Of a DNA stretch of 50,142 bases, positions 1 through 8,138 are shown piece after piece (position 1 is the first letter of the stretch; each line of letters begins with the position of its first letter). Position numbers and translations under genes: made by a program. The DNA comes from an uncultured Prevotella sp. (GTDB lineage: Bacteria; Bacteroidota; Bacteroidia; Bacteroidales; Bacteroidaceae): positions 1 to 50,142 of the forward strand of contig CAKQAD010000009.1 of the NCBI GenBank assembly GCA_934215545.1, read 5' to 3'. The notes beneath the pieces were generated by a model. That model saw only the letters and a list, made by a program, of their open reading frames with translations, was not told the DNA's origin and searched no databases.

Positions 1-156
1 GGGAACTGCATCTTTTGCGGCACAAACAGTGGCGAGAAGTACGGTGTTGCCCATACGCAGTACAACACTTCCGTCAGTCTGCTTTGCCACTTTCCCGGTC
101 TCAATGCTGATGGTTCTGCCATCAGGCAATGATACTGTTTTTGTAATTACGTTCAT
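1..156 (-). CDS. pnp: Polyribonucleotide nucleotidyltransferase, N-terminal part (cut by window edge)
   Basis: Only the first 52 codons are inside the window; the gene continues past position 1. The translation begins [20 protein letters not shown] and continues through [24 protein letters not shown], which matches the start of the first RNase PH-like domain of PNPase. PNPase is a phosphorolytic 3'-5' exoribonuclease for mRNA decay and RNA quality control in the cytoplasm. The ATG at 154-156 is the only sensible start, and a good promoter box lies about 40 bases upstream. The gene is monocistronic at its 5' side, since the upstream neighbour ends in its own terminator at 411-453. The identification is confident although catalytic residues are outside the window. 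Confidence 0.9.
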   Translation of the reverse strand, partial: MNVITKTVSLPDGRTISIETGKVAKQTDGSVVLRMGNTVLLATVCAAKDAVP

Positions 157-195
157 CTAAATCGTTATAATAACATCAAAAAATTAAATATGTGA

Positions 196-203
196 CAAAG
201 TTA
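196..203 (-). promoter_or_regulatory. Promoter -7 box of pnp
   Basis: On the minus strand this reads TAACTTTG, a perfect match to the Bacteroidetes TAnnTTTG box, 40 bases before the pnp ATG. A loose -33 partner (CTTTCG) lies near 224-229. Seen in sequence; activity inferred. Confidence 0.6.
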
Positions 204-339
204 ACTATTTTAAGCGTCATAAACGAAAGTTCAGTGCTTTATTTTGAATTATTTAGATAATAGCTGAATATTTATGTCTCTTTGAGCAATTAGACCCAAA
301 GAATGTATAGCATCCTAATAATCTTCAAAATTCGGTCTG

Positions 340-358
340 ATGACCGATTTGGGTTAAA
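340..358 (-). repeat. Dispersed intergenic motif, copy 1
   Basis: The minus strand reads tttaacccaaatcggtcat, identical over 19 bases to the motif at 4320-4338 and, over its core, one base from that at 36367-36384. This copy lacks the mirrored second half that makes the other two palindromic. It sits between the pnp promoter and the next gene's terminator. The rest of 157-480 shows no gene. Confidence 0.6.
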
Positions 359-410
359 TATCGTAACAACGAGAATTTCTACTCATCCAGGAAATGGAGT
401 GATGAACGAA

Positions 411-453
411 AAAATCCCGGATTAGAGTAGCGTAATCTCTAATCCGGGATTTT
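411..453 (-). terminator. Rho-independent terminator of the thioredoxin-fold lipoprotein gene
   Basis: Perfect 17-bp stem (411-427 with 437-453, arms aaaatcccggattagag and its complement) with a 9-nt loop. Read on the minus strand it lies 28 bases after the stop codon and runs into a T-rich tract. Confidence 0.85.
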
Positions 454-480
454 AAGATAATTCTATTATAAGTATTTTTA

Positions 481-1656
481 TTACAGCAATGCCTTTATTT
501 CGGCATCGAGGTCTTTTATCTGTACATCGCGCTTATACACGTTGCAGTTGCGGTCGAGCAGGAAGAATGTAGGTATCTGCTGCACATTATATAGTTGCAG
601 CACGCCCTGTGTGTCCTCATCGACACGTGTGCTTATCCAAGGCAGAGCCTCGGTCTGTAGCTTCCAGAAGTGTTCGTCGGCATCTACCGACACCTGATAC
701 ACCTCGAGTCCGGCAGCATGATATTTGTTGTAGAGCTCGCGCAGCATCATGATGCGCTTCATCGAAGCCTTGTTGGCAAAGAGATGGAAGTCAAGCAGCA
801 CCACCTTTCCGGCGAGCGACGACAGCTGTCGTGGTGTGCCGTGGTTGTCGGTGAGTGTGAAGTCGAGCACTCCGCTGACGTTCACCTTCGATGCATCTAT
901 TTCGTCGACGGCACGGCTACGGATGAGTCGCACGTTCTTCATACCTTCGATGGCGATGTTGTGCAGGTTGGTGCCACGCTCTTCGTTAGGATAGAAAGTG
1001 TCCCAGCTTGTTGCCACGGCAGCAAACACCTTTACGTCGGCTTCTGATGTGCGTGGATTGAAGATAAGGGCGCTTTGGCTGCCCACGCTGAGTGTCTGGA
1101 AGAGGGCAAAGTAGGACGATGCCTTCATTGGCTCCTTGAAGATGTATTCGGTCTTGATGCGTGTCTTGTAGGCATCGACCATATTGTCGATAGAGTCGGC
1201 TATCTGCTCCATGCTGAGCTGCGCACTGGCGGTGAGTGTGTTCACTCGGTTCTGCAGTGCCATCTGCATGAGTGTGAGCTGTTTGATGCGCTCGCAGTCG
1301 TCGTTGCCCTTCACCTCATATTCGGTAGCCATGGATGGATATTTGGCATGCACGCTAACTGTCTCGGTGGAGTCGATGGCCACATTTATTATCTGTCCGG
1401 CAATGCGCAGACGATAGAACTCAGGGGCTGTGGTGGCAGCTCCCGAGAAGCTGAACGAGCCATCGGCAGAGAGGCGCACGGAGTCGGTTGCCACCGGACC
1501 GTTAAGGCTCATATTCTCGAAGTAGAGTGTGGAGTCGGCGGCATTCTCAATGACGCCTTCAACATGGAATTTCTTCTTATCGCACGATGTCATGCCAAGG
1601 ACGGCTGTTGCCACCAAGGCAAGGGTGCACAGTTTTGACAATAATGATGTCTTCAT
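481..1656 (-). CDS. Lipoprotein with DUF4369 and degenerate thioredoxin (TlpA/AhpC-TSA-like) domain
   Basis: The 391-residue protein starts with a lipoprotein signal ending in LGMTSC (lipidated Cys25). Residues about 30-130 resemble the DUF4369 beta domain found in front of Bacteroidetes TlpA-like proteins. Residues about 265-391 form a thioredoxin fold: the strand KVVLLDF, the LEVYQVSVD strand and a cis-proline segment QIPTFFLLDRN are present. The redox motif normally written WCxxC is absent: after LLDF the sequence is HLFANKASMKR, so both cysteines are replaced (N and S by alignment). Oxidoreductase activity is therefore unlikely; a binding or scaffold role at the inner leaflet of the outer membrane is an inference. 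It has its own promoter at 1714-1721 and terminator at 411-453, so it is a single-gene unit. Confidence 0.75.
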   Translation of the reverse strand: MKTSLLSKLCTLALVATAVLGMTSCDKKKFHVEGVIENAADSTLYFENMSLNGPVATDSVRLSADGSFSFSGAATTAPEFYRLRIAGQIINVAIDSTETVSVHAKYPSMATEYEVKGNDDCERIKQLTLMQMALQNRVNTLTASAQLSMEQIADSIDNMVDAYKTRIKTEYIFKEPMKASSYFALFQTLSVGSQSALIFNPRTSEADVKVFAAVATSWDTFYPNEERGTNLHNIAIEGMKNVRLIRSRAVDEIDASKVNVSGVLDFTLTDNHGTPRQLSSLAGKVVLLDFHLFANKASMKRIMMLRELYNKYHAAGLEVYQVSVDADEHFWKLQTEALPWISTRVDEDTQGVLQLYNVQQIPTFFLLDRNCNVYKRDVQIKDLDAEIKALL

Positions 1657-1713
1657 TGCAGTGTGTTTTTGTTTTTGCTATGTCTGATTTAAGACGTTAA
1701 TGCTTTCTGCTTG

Positions 1714-1721
1714 CAAACTTA
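1714..1721 (-). promoter_or_regulatory. Promoter -7 box of the thioredoxin-fold lipoprotein gene
   Basis: The minus strand reads TAAGTTTG (TAnnTTTG), 58 bases upstream of the ATG at 1656. The -33 element is not clear. Confidence 0.45.
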
Positions 1722-1772
1722 CACATTTTTATCCATAAATCGCAGGTTTTAAGACAAAATAACTGCCGTCGC

Positions 1773-2150
1773 CTACAGTCTTTCTGCCAGCCAATAGCCT
1801 GCTGCCACTGCCAGCAATCCCAATGCCACGCTACCTCCGGCATACAGTGCGGCGTGCATGGCATGGGCGCCACGCATTAGTGCCAAGTTTTCATTGCAGA
1901 AGGTTGAGAAGGTGGTAAATCCGCCACAAAATCCTGTGACAAGCAGTGCCTTGGTGGCGTTGCCGCCTATGTGTCCGCGTGCCGACATGCCACACAGCAG
2001 TCCGATGAGCAGGCAGCCACACACGTTGACAGCGAGTGTGCCGAAGGCAGATGCCACGCCAATGGTGTCGTGCATTAGTTTCGACACCAGGAAGCGGGTG
2101 GCAGAGCCTATGCCGCCACCCAGCGCCACTAAAAGCATTGTTCGCATCAT
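1773..2150 (-). CDS. crcB: Fluoride ion channel CrcB/Fluc
   Basis: This 125-residue, four-helix membrane protein exports fluoride. The family signatures are present: GGGIGSATRF near the N-terminus, the Asn-containing segment FGTLAVNVCGCLLIGL, and GFCGGFTTFSTF with the phenylalanine/threonine track that lines the pore. The length fits a single-subunit channel that works as an antiparallel dimer. It starts 15 bases after the DEAD-box helicase stop codon on the same strand, so the two are probably co-transcribed. I looked for a fluoride riboswitch in front of it; the gap is too short, and none was recognised in the helicase leader. Confidence 0.9.
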   Translation of the reverse strand: MMRTMLLVALGGGIGSATRFLVSKLMHDTIGVASAFGTLAVNVCGCLLIGLLCGMSARGHIGGNATKALLVTGFCGGFTTFSTFCNENLALMRGAHAMHAALYAGGSVALGLLAVAAGYWLAERL

Positions 2151-2165
2151 GTGTTTAGATATGGT

Positions 2166-4019
2166 TTACTTACGCTTCGGACGGCGTCGTGCCCATCCCT
2201 CTTCCGAGAAGTCGGGTTCGTCGCCCACGAGCTTCACATCGGGGTTGTTGAAGAACTGTCGCCAGTCGCCCGCCTGCTGGCGGCCACCACCGCCCGCCTG
2301 CTGGCGGCCCGAAGCAGGCTTCTGTCGCTTGCCACCATTGCGCTTGCCACCATCGGCATCGCTGCGACGTGCAGAACGCTTGCCGCGTGGTGCTGGTTCG
2401 TCGGCATCGTTGCAGCGCACTTGGCGTCCCTTATATGTGGTGCCGTCGAGTGCTCGCATCACCTTTGCAGCATCGTTGGTGGGCACCTCGATATATGATA
2501 TGCGGGCAAGCAGGTCGATATGACCTATCTCCTGACGGCCATGCACATGGCGGTTGATGAACTGCATCACCTCGCCAGGGTAGAAGCCGTCGTCCTTGCC
2601 GAGGTTGATGAAGAGTCGGCTGTAGCCTGCCTCAGGGGTGCGTTTCTCGCGCTTGCGGGCTTCGCTGCGCTCGCCACGCTCACGGGTGGCTGACGGCTTC
2701 TGTATCTCTGGTGCGTTGGCGTAGTATTTCAGAAATCGTCCAAACTCCAATGCCACAATCTTCTTAAGGATATCCTCCTTCTCGAAATATTCAAAGTGGC
2801 GGTTGATGTCTTCCATGAACGGCTCTATCTGCTCCTCGTCGACATCGGCTTTCTCTATCTCGTCGATGGCTTTAAAGAGTTGCTTGGAGCATATCTCCTG
2901 CGGTGTGGGCAGGGTGCCGTCGACGAATGCCTTGCCTATCACCTTCTCGATGGCTCGCACCTTGCCCTTCTCCTTGGTGTGGATAATGGATATCGACGTG
3001 CCTTTCTTGCCAGCACGACCGGTGCGTCCGGAGCGGTGGGTGTAGCTCTCGATGTCGGCAGGAAGACCGTAGTTGATGACGTGTGTGAGGTCGTCGACAT
3101 CGAGGCCGCGAGCAGCCACATCGGTGGCTACGAGCAGCTGTGTGATGTGCTGGCGGAACTTCTGCATGGTTATGTCGCGCTGCTGCTGCGAGAGGTCGCC
3201 ATGCAGCGGTTCGGCATTATAGCCATCGCGGATGAGTTTGTCGGCCACCTCCTGTGTCTCTGCCTTGGTGCGGCAGAACACTATGCCATAGATGCGTGGG
3301 TAGTAGTCGACGATGCGCTTCAGTGCCAGATACTTGTCTTTGGCACTCACCATATAATATATATGGTTTACGTTCTCGGCGCCTTCATTGCGCGAGCCTA
3401 CTACAATCTCTTTATGGTCGTGCAGGTAGTTGAGGGCTATCTTCTCTATCTCCTTGCTCATAGTGGCAGAGAAGAGAAGGGTGTTGCGGTCGGTGGGCAC
3501 ATTGTCGAATATCTCGTTGATGCTGTCGGAGAAACCCATATTGAGCATCTCGTCGGCCTCGTCGAGCACCACATTCTGCACAGCATCTACCTTTGCGGCA
3601 CCACGGTGCATAAGGTCGATGAGTCGGCCTGGTGTTGCCACGATAATCTGTGCACCTCGCTTCAGGGCATGTATCTGCTCTACGATGGATGTGCCGCCAT
3701 ACACTGCTACAATGTTTATGCCCTTGATGTATTTGGCAAACGACTTAAGGTCGTCGGCAATCTGCAGGCATAGCTCGCGTGTAGGCGATATAACGATGGC
3801 TTGTGTGGTGCGATTGGTGGGGTCGGTGCGCTGCAACAATGGAATACCGAAGGCGGCAGTCTTGCCGGTTCCGGTTTGTGCGAGTGCTATAATGTCGTTG
3901 CCGTGACCGAGCAAAAATGGTATCACTTCTTCCTGAACGGGCATAGGATGTTCAAAGCCCAGTTCGTCAATGGCGCGACGTATCTCTTCGCTCACGCCCA
4001 ATTCTTCAAATGTCTTCAA
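2166..4019 (-). CDS. deaD: DEAD-box ATP-dependent RNA helicase (DeaD/CsdA type), probable TTG start
   Basis: The 617-residue protein has the helicase motifs in order: Q-motif (MPVQ), Walker A AQTGTGKT (47-54), PTRELCLQ, TPGRL, DEAD (153-156), SAT (184-186), and HRSGRTGRAG in the second RecA domain. A DbpA/CsdA-like RNA-binding domain follows (YSRLFINLGKDDGFYPGEV), then a basic Gly/Gln-rich tail with RQQAG repeated. It unwinds structured RNA in ribosome assembly or mRNA decay. The family starts MKTFEELGV; here that methionine codon is TTG at 4017-4019. The open frame extends to ATGs at 4082 and 4247, but the residues are not family-like, and a perfect promoter box at 4185-4192 makes 4247 untenable. 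4082 remains an alternative. The leader would be about 160 nt, as often seen for cold-induced helicases. crcB follows 15 bases downstream. Confidence 0.88.
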   Translation of the reverse strand: MKTFEELGVSEEIRRAIDELGFEHPMPVQEEVIPFLLGHGNDIIALAQTGTGKTAAFGIPLLQRTDPTNRTTQAIVISPTRELCLQIADDLKSFAKYIKGINIVAVYGGTSIVEQIHALKRGAQIIVATPGRLIDLMHRGAAKVDAVQNVVLDEADEMLNMGFSDSINEIFDNVPTDRNTLLFSATMSKEIEKIALNYLHDHKEIVVGSRNEGAENVNHIYYMVSAKDKYLALKRIVDYYPRIYGIVFCRTKAETQEVADKLIRDGYNAEPLHGDLSQQQRDITMQKFRQHITQLLVATDVAARGLDVDDLTHVINYGLPADIESYTHRSGRTGRAGKKGTSISIIHTKEKGKVRAIEKVIGKAFVDGTLPTPQEICSKQLFKAIDEIEKADVDEEQIEPFMEDINRHFEYFEKEDILKKIVALEFGRFLKYYANAPEIQKPSATRERGERSEARKREKRTPEAGYSRLFINLGKDDGFYPGEVMQFINRHVHGRQEIGHIDLLARISYIEVPTNDAAKVMRALDGTTYKGRQVRCNDADEPAPRGKRSARRSDADGGKRNGGKRQKPASGRQQAGGGGRQQAGDWRQFFNNPDVKLVGDEPDFSEEGWARRRPKRK

Positions 4020-4184
4020 TGTAAAAAATGTTTTGCTTAAATAAAAGATTGGGAAATCTACTCTAAAATAATGCTGCTTCATAGTCTTCCCCAGCCATAC
4101 AAGCGGTGTTGTGCAACCTTCTATAACCGCTTCATTGAAGACATCGTGCAGCCTCTGATAAAATATAAATCCTGAATTTGGGTG

Positions 4185-4192
4185 CAAAGTTA
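4185..4192 (-). promoter_or_regulatory. Promoter -7 box of the helicase-crcB unit
   Basis: The minus strand reads TAACTTTG followed by CACCC, a perfect TAnnTTTG box. It lies inside the longest open frame of the helicase, which argues for a downstream translation start. Confidence 0.65.
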
Positions 4193-4251
4193 TTAAAAAA
4201 AATCCAATAATCGAGGGTATGCAGGGGCAAAGTGGGCTTAAGGACACACAA

Positions 4252-4309
4252 AAGCGCCTTGCAGGGGCAAATGCACTGACAATTATGCATTTAGCCTTGC
4301 AAGGCGCTT
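4252..4309 (-). terminator. Long stem-loop, probable terminator of the DPP7 gene
   Basis: Outer arms aagcgccttgca (4252-4263) and its complement (4298-4309) pair perfectly, and inner arms aaatgca/tgcattt (4269-4275, 4286-4292) extend the stem. It lies about 100 bases after the peptidase stop. The word tgcaggggcaaa recurs at 4220-4231 and 4260-4271. The T-run is poor, so termination is likely but not certain. Confidence 0.55.
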
Positions 4310-4319
4310 CGTTGTGCTG

Positions 4320-4350
4320 TTTAACCCAAATCGGTCATTAGATTTGGGTT
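4320..4350. repeat. Dispersed palindromic intergenic motif, copy 2
   Basis: Arms aacccaaatc (4323-4332) and gatttgggtt (4341-4350) form a perfect 10-bp hairpin with an 8-nt loop. The left side is identical over 19 bases to the complement of 340-358. It sits about 58 bases after the DPP7 stop. Together with the stem-loop at 4252-4309 it fills the 4083-4407 intergenic region; no gene is seen there. Confidence 0.6.
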
Positions 4351-4407
4351 TGAATATTGTTCAATAACGGTTGATTCCGTTTCTTCTTGTTTTGTTGTTG
4401 GCTGTAC

Positions 4408-6525
4408 TTACTCCACACCCATTTCCTTGAGCAGGCGGTCGGCATGTCCCCACTTGTCCATGAGATACACCACATAGCGAATGTCTACGCCAATGCAGCG
4501 TGCCAGACGCTTGTCGAACCAGATGTCGCTTGAGAGCGAGTCCCAGTTGCCGTCGAATGCCAGACCGATGAGGTTGCCCTTACCATCGAACATCGGTGAG
4601 CCTGAGTTGCCGCCGGTGATATCGTTGTTGGTGAGGAAGCAGAGCTGCATCTTGCCAGTGGTCTTATCGGTGTATTTGCCGAAATCGCTGACAGAGAAGA
4701 GCTCCTTCATGATAGGTTCTGCCTGGTAGTCGATGGTGCCACGCTCGCCCGACTCCATCTTACGCACAATGCTGGCAGCATCGGTGTAATAGCCCGAAGG
4801 ATTACCATTAAGACTGAATCCGCCCACCTGTCCGTAGCTGAGACGCATGGTGAAGTTGGCATCGGAATAGTGTGGTAGCTCCTGCTCCATGCGGAGCTTG
4901 GCATCGCAGAGATAGCGTTCCTGCAGGTCTATCTGCTCGTCGACTTCGTCGAACACCTTGCGATACTCGTCGAACATGGCCTTAAGCTGCTTGCCATAAG
5001 CATAGCCGGGGTCTTTGGCGAGAGCCTTTTCAGAGAGAGTAATCTTCTTGCCACTCTTCATCAATACCGATGTGGCATAGAGCCAATCTACATATTTGTG
5101 GGCATCGCCACCAAACTGGCTCTCGATGGTTTGATAGAATGCAGGCAGTTTGTCGGCATCGACATACTGGCGATAGTTGTCGATGAGTGTTGCCATTACG
5201 TCCTTGTCGAGAGCCTCATCCCATTCTGCGCTATTGTCGCTAAACGAATAATAACGCTTGCCTTTGACTTTCTTGTCGGTAGGAACCATGCCAGCGAGAG
5301 TAAGTGCACGAGTGTTGAACTCGCTGGTGCGTGAGAATGTTTCGCGCCAGGCAGTGCGCAGACGATCCACAACGAAGCGCTTGTCGTAGAGCTTTGCCAT
5401 GAGGTCGAAGTCGAGCTTGCCTTTAAGGTAGCCGGTCCACTTCTGATACTCCTGGATGCGGTCTTCGAAATCGGCCTTCTGACGTATGATGCCTACAGAG
5501 TCGATGCACTTGTTCATGCCGAGCGAGTTCTTCCAGTAGTTGGAGCTCTGTGCATATTTAGAGTCGTACTTAATGCGCACAGCCTCATCGGCACGCATAT
5601 GGCGTATCATCACCTCCTGCTTCACACCGCGTATCTGTGCGCGTGGTGCGTTCTCGGCGTCGCGCATCTCGCGGATACCGTAGGACGAGAGGTAGCGCTC
5701 GGTGGTGCCGGGATAGCCGATGGTCATGGCAAAGTCGCCATCTTTATATCCGTCCATCGACACGCGTGTCCAGTGTTTTGGGTGATAGGGCACGTTGCGC
5801 TCAGAATAGTCGGCAGGGCCATTGGTTTCGGGGTCGGCATAGATACGGAACACAGAGTAGTCGCAGGTCTGGCGGGGCCACATCCAGTTGTCGGTCTCGC
5901 CGCCAAACTTACCCATCGACTTCGGAATGGTGAACACCAGGCGCAAGTCGCGGAAAGTGCGATAGGTGGTGGCGTAGTATTTGTTGCCCTCGTAGAATGG
6001 CTTTATCTCAAGATCGAGGTCTTTGTCTTTGGCATGCACTTCCTTGGCAAGCTCTGTCTCTACCTGGTCGAGCAGTTTCGACTGTTCTTCACGGGTCATG
6101 GTTTTGATGCCACGCTCCTCGAGCATAGGTGTGATGTCTTTCTGATCTACCATAAAGCTCACAAACATGCCTTTGTTGGGCAGCTCGTCGGCAAAGGTCT
6201 TGGCATAGAAGCCATTGAGCATATAGTCGTGCTCCACAGTAGAATGGCTGCGGATGGCCTCAAAACCACAGTGGTGGTTGGTAAGCACCAGTCCATCGGG
6301 CGACACTACAACACCCGAGCAAAAGCCCGAAAAGTTTACCACGGAATTCTTTATGGCATCCTCGCTCTTGTAGAGCTGGTCGTAGGATGCGCTGAAGCCG
6401 TAGCTCTTCATCTGTTCATACACTGCCGGTGGCAGATTGTAGAGTGTCCACATGCCCTCGTCGGCATGGGCTGCTGCTGACGAAAGCATCAGTGCGGCAG
6501 CAAGGAGAAGGTTTTTCTTATTCAT
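4408..6525 (-). CDS. dpp7: S46 family dipeptidyl-peptidase, DPP7 type
   Basis: This 705-residue exported serine peptidase has a clear signal peptide (MNKKNLLLAAALMLSSAAAHA). The chymotrypsin-like triad is visible: His85 in LTNHHCG, Asp222 in CDYSVFR, and Ser641 in GGNSGSP. The family removes dipeptides from peptide N-termini in the periplasm, feeding amino-acid fermentation. The specificity position is glycine in LAFDGNW, as in DPP7 enzymes that prefer hydrophobic P1 residues; DPP11 enzymes that take Asp/Glu carry arginine there. The long helical lid domain (about residues 275-570) is intact. It begins 27 bases after the flippase stop, so the two genes are probably co-transcribed, although no functional link is obvious. 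Confidence 0.9.
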   Translation of the reverse strand: MNKKNLLLAAALMLSSAAAHADEGMWTLYNLPPAVYEQMKSYGFSASYDQLYKSEDAIKNSVVNFSGFCSGVVVSPDGLVLTNHHCGFEAIRSHSTVEHDYMLNGFYAKTFADELPNKGMFVSFMVDQKDITPMLEERGIKTMTREEQSKLLDQVETELAKEVHAKDKDLDLEIKPFYEGNKYYATTYRTFRDLRLVFTIPKSMGKFGGETDNWMWPRQTCDYSVFRIYADPETNGPADYSERNVPYHPKHWTRVSMDGYKDGDFAMTIGYPGTTERYLSSYGIREMRDAENAPRAQIRGVKQEVMIRHMRADEAVRIKYDSKYAQSSNYWKNSLGMNKCIDSVGIIRQKADFEDRIQEYQKWTGYLKGKLDFDLMAKLYDKRFVVDRLRTAWRETFSRTSEFNTRALTLAGMVPTDKKVKGKRYYSFSDNSAEWDEALDKDVMATLIDNYRQYVDADKLPAFYQTIESQFGGDAHKYVDWLYATSVLMKSGKKITLSEKALAKDPGYAYGKQLKAMFDEYRKVFDEVDEQIDLQERYLCDAKLRMEQELPHYSDANFTMRLSYGQVGGFSLNGNPSGYYTDAASIVRKMESGERGTIDYQAEPIMKELFSVSDFGKYTDKTTGKMQLCFLTNNDITGGNSGSPMFDGKGNLIGLAFDGNWDSLSSDIWFDKRLARCIGVDIRYVVYLMDKWGHADRLLKEMGVE

Positions 6526-6552
6526 ACTACATATTATTTATGTTCTATAAAT

Positions 6553-8040
6553 TCATTTGAAATACTTGCCCACTATGGGCAGTTTCTTTAAAGGCAGGTC
6601 GTGATAGGCTATATGTGCCACAAAAGCGATCACAAGCACGGTGTTCACACCCAGGGCAGCGAGCTTAGGCAGGTGCTCGTTGGCATAGTTCATGCAGAAA
6701 TAGAACAGTGCTGTTATAGCCACATACACGGCAATGCTCTTCAGCGGATAGTTGATGGGATATTTCTTCTGTCCTATTATATACGATAGCACCATGGCGG
6801 TGCCATAGCCTGCCACCCCACCCCATGCACAAGCCATATAGCTATATTTGGGCACAAATACTACATTCACCAATACCAGCACCACGCAGCCTGCAGCAGA
6901 GAACCAAGCTCCATAGATGGTCTTATCGATGAGCTTATACCAGAACGATAGGTTGAAGTAGATGCCCATCATTATCTCGGCTGCCATTACGATAGGCACC
7001 ACACGCAGTCCGGGCCAGTAGCTCTCGTTGGGTATAACATAGCGCAGCAAGTCCATATAGGCTATCACCACGAGGAATGCCAGCAACGTGAAGATGATAA
7101 AGTATTTCATTGCCTTGGCATAGGTTTCGCGGTTGTCCTTATCCTTCGACTTGCCAAACACAAAGGGTTCATAGGCATAGCGGAAGGCTTGCGTTATCAT
7201 GGCCATTATCATGGCTATCTTGGTGGCGGCGCCATAGATGCCGAGCTGTGTACGCTCATCGCCACCATCGTAGAGATATGGGAATATTATCTTGTCGAGT
7301 GTCTGATTGAGTATTCCGGCTATGCCGAGCACCAGCAGAGGCCATGCGTAGCGCAGCATGCGGCGCCACAGTGCCACATCGAAGCGCCAACGGAAACCGG
7401 TGAGCTCACGCCAGAAGCAGAACAGCACCACCATGGTGCACACCAGATTGATGTAGAACACCATGCCCACATCGAGTGTAAAGTTGGCATCGTAAAGCCC
7501 AAAGGGGTTCAGACGCAAAGCAGGCAGCACAATGAGATAGAGCAGATTGAGCAATATGTTCAGACAGATGTTTATCAATTGGAAGGAGGCAAACTTCAGA
7601 GCCTTATTCTGATAGCGCAGATAGGCAAATGGTATGCATTTGAAGGCGTCTATCGCCACGCACACAAACATCACAGCCACCCAACTTTGGTGGTCGGGAT
7701 ATTTCATAAAGGTGGCTATCTGTGGCAGGAATGCCATCACCAGCGCCACAAAGAGTGCTGCCGTGGAGCCTACGGAGATAAGCACGGTGGAATAGACGGT
7801 TTGCGGATTTTCCTCACTTTTGTTGATATAGCGGAAGAAGGTGGTCTCCATGCCATAGGTGAGCAGCACAAGAAGCAGCGCTGTGTAGGCATAGATATTG
7901 GTCACCACACCATATTGTCCGCCACTTGCCACGAATGCCGTGGTTTGAATGGGCACCAACAGATAGTTGATAAAACGGCCCGCAATGCTACTGAGTCCGT
8001 AGATGGCGGTGTCTTTTGCAAGTGATTTTAAATTTGCCAT
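6553..8040 (-). CDS. Polysaccharide/oligosaccharide flippase family membrane protein (Wzx/MATE-like)
   Basis: The 495-residue protein is almost entirely hydrophobic, with about 12-14 predicted membrane helices, and opens MANLKSLAKDTAIYGLSSIAGR, typical of Bacteroidetes lipopolysaccharide-biosynthesis flippases. The family moves lipid-linked saccharide precursors across the inner membrane. Its substrate cannot be read from the sequence. No glycosyltransferases or polymerases lie nearby, which is unusual for an O-antigen or capsule flippase and suggests a housekeeping or stand-alone role. It ends 27 bases before the DPP7 gene. I saw no convincing promoter box in the 98 bases upstream. Confidence 0.8.
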   Translation of the reverse strand: MANLKSLAKDTAIYGLSSIAGRFINYLLVPIQTTAFVASGGQYGVVTNIYAYTALLLVLLTYGMETTFFRYINKSEENPQTVYSTVLISVGSTAALFVALVMAFLPQIATFMKYPDHQSWVAVMFVCVAIDAFKCIPFAYLRYQNKALKFASFQLINICLNILLNLLYLIVLPALRLNPFGLYDANFTLDVGMVFYINLVCTMVVLFCFWRELTGFRWRFDVALWRRMLRYAWPLLVLGIAGILNQTLDKIIFPYLYDGGDERTQLGIYGAATKIAMIMAMITQAFRYAYEPFVFGKSKDKDNRETYAKAMKYFIIFTLLAFLVVIAYMDLLRYVIPNESYWPGLRVVPIVMAAEIMMGIYFNLSFWYKLIDKTIYGAWFSAAGCVVLVLVNVVFVPKYSYMACAWGGVAGYGTAMVLSYIIGQKKYPINYPLKSIAVYVAITALFYFCMNYANEHLPKLAALGVNTVLVIAFVAHIAYHDLPLKKLPIVGKYFK

Positions 8041-8138
8041 TTGTTATTTATTGAATTGACGTGTAGACTTTTTTATGTGTTAACAAGCAGTGCTTCCGAC
8101 TGCTGAATAATTGCTTGTGAGGTTGCAATGCCCTGCCA

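Noticed and set aside
2151..2165. Fluoride riboswitch before crcB
   Set aside because: Only 15 bases separate crcB from the helicase gene and no riboswitch fold was recognised nearby.
2796..3773. Long plus-strand open frame opposite the helicase gene
   Set aside because: It is a shadow of the helicase gene on the other strand; the protein has no recognisable domain. The same holds for long frames opposite parE, the GH2 gene and the efflux genes.
4020..4247. N-terminal extension of the DEAD-box helicase to ATG 4247
   Set aside because: The extra residues are not family-like and a perfect promoter box at 4185-4192 lies inside them.
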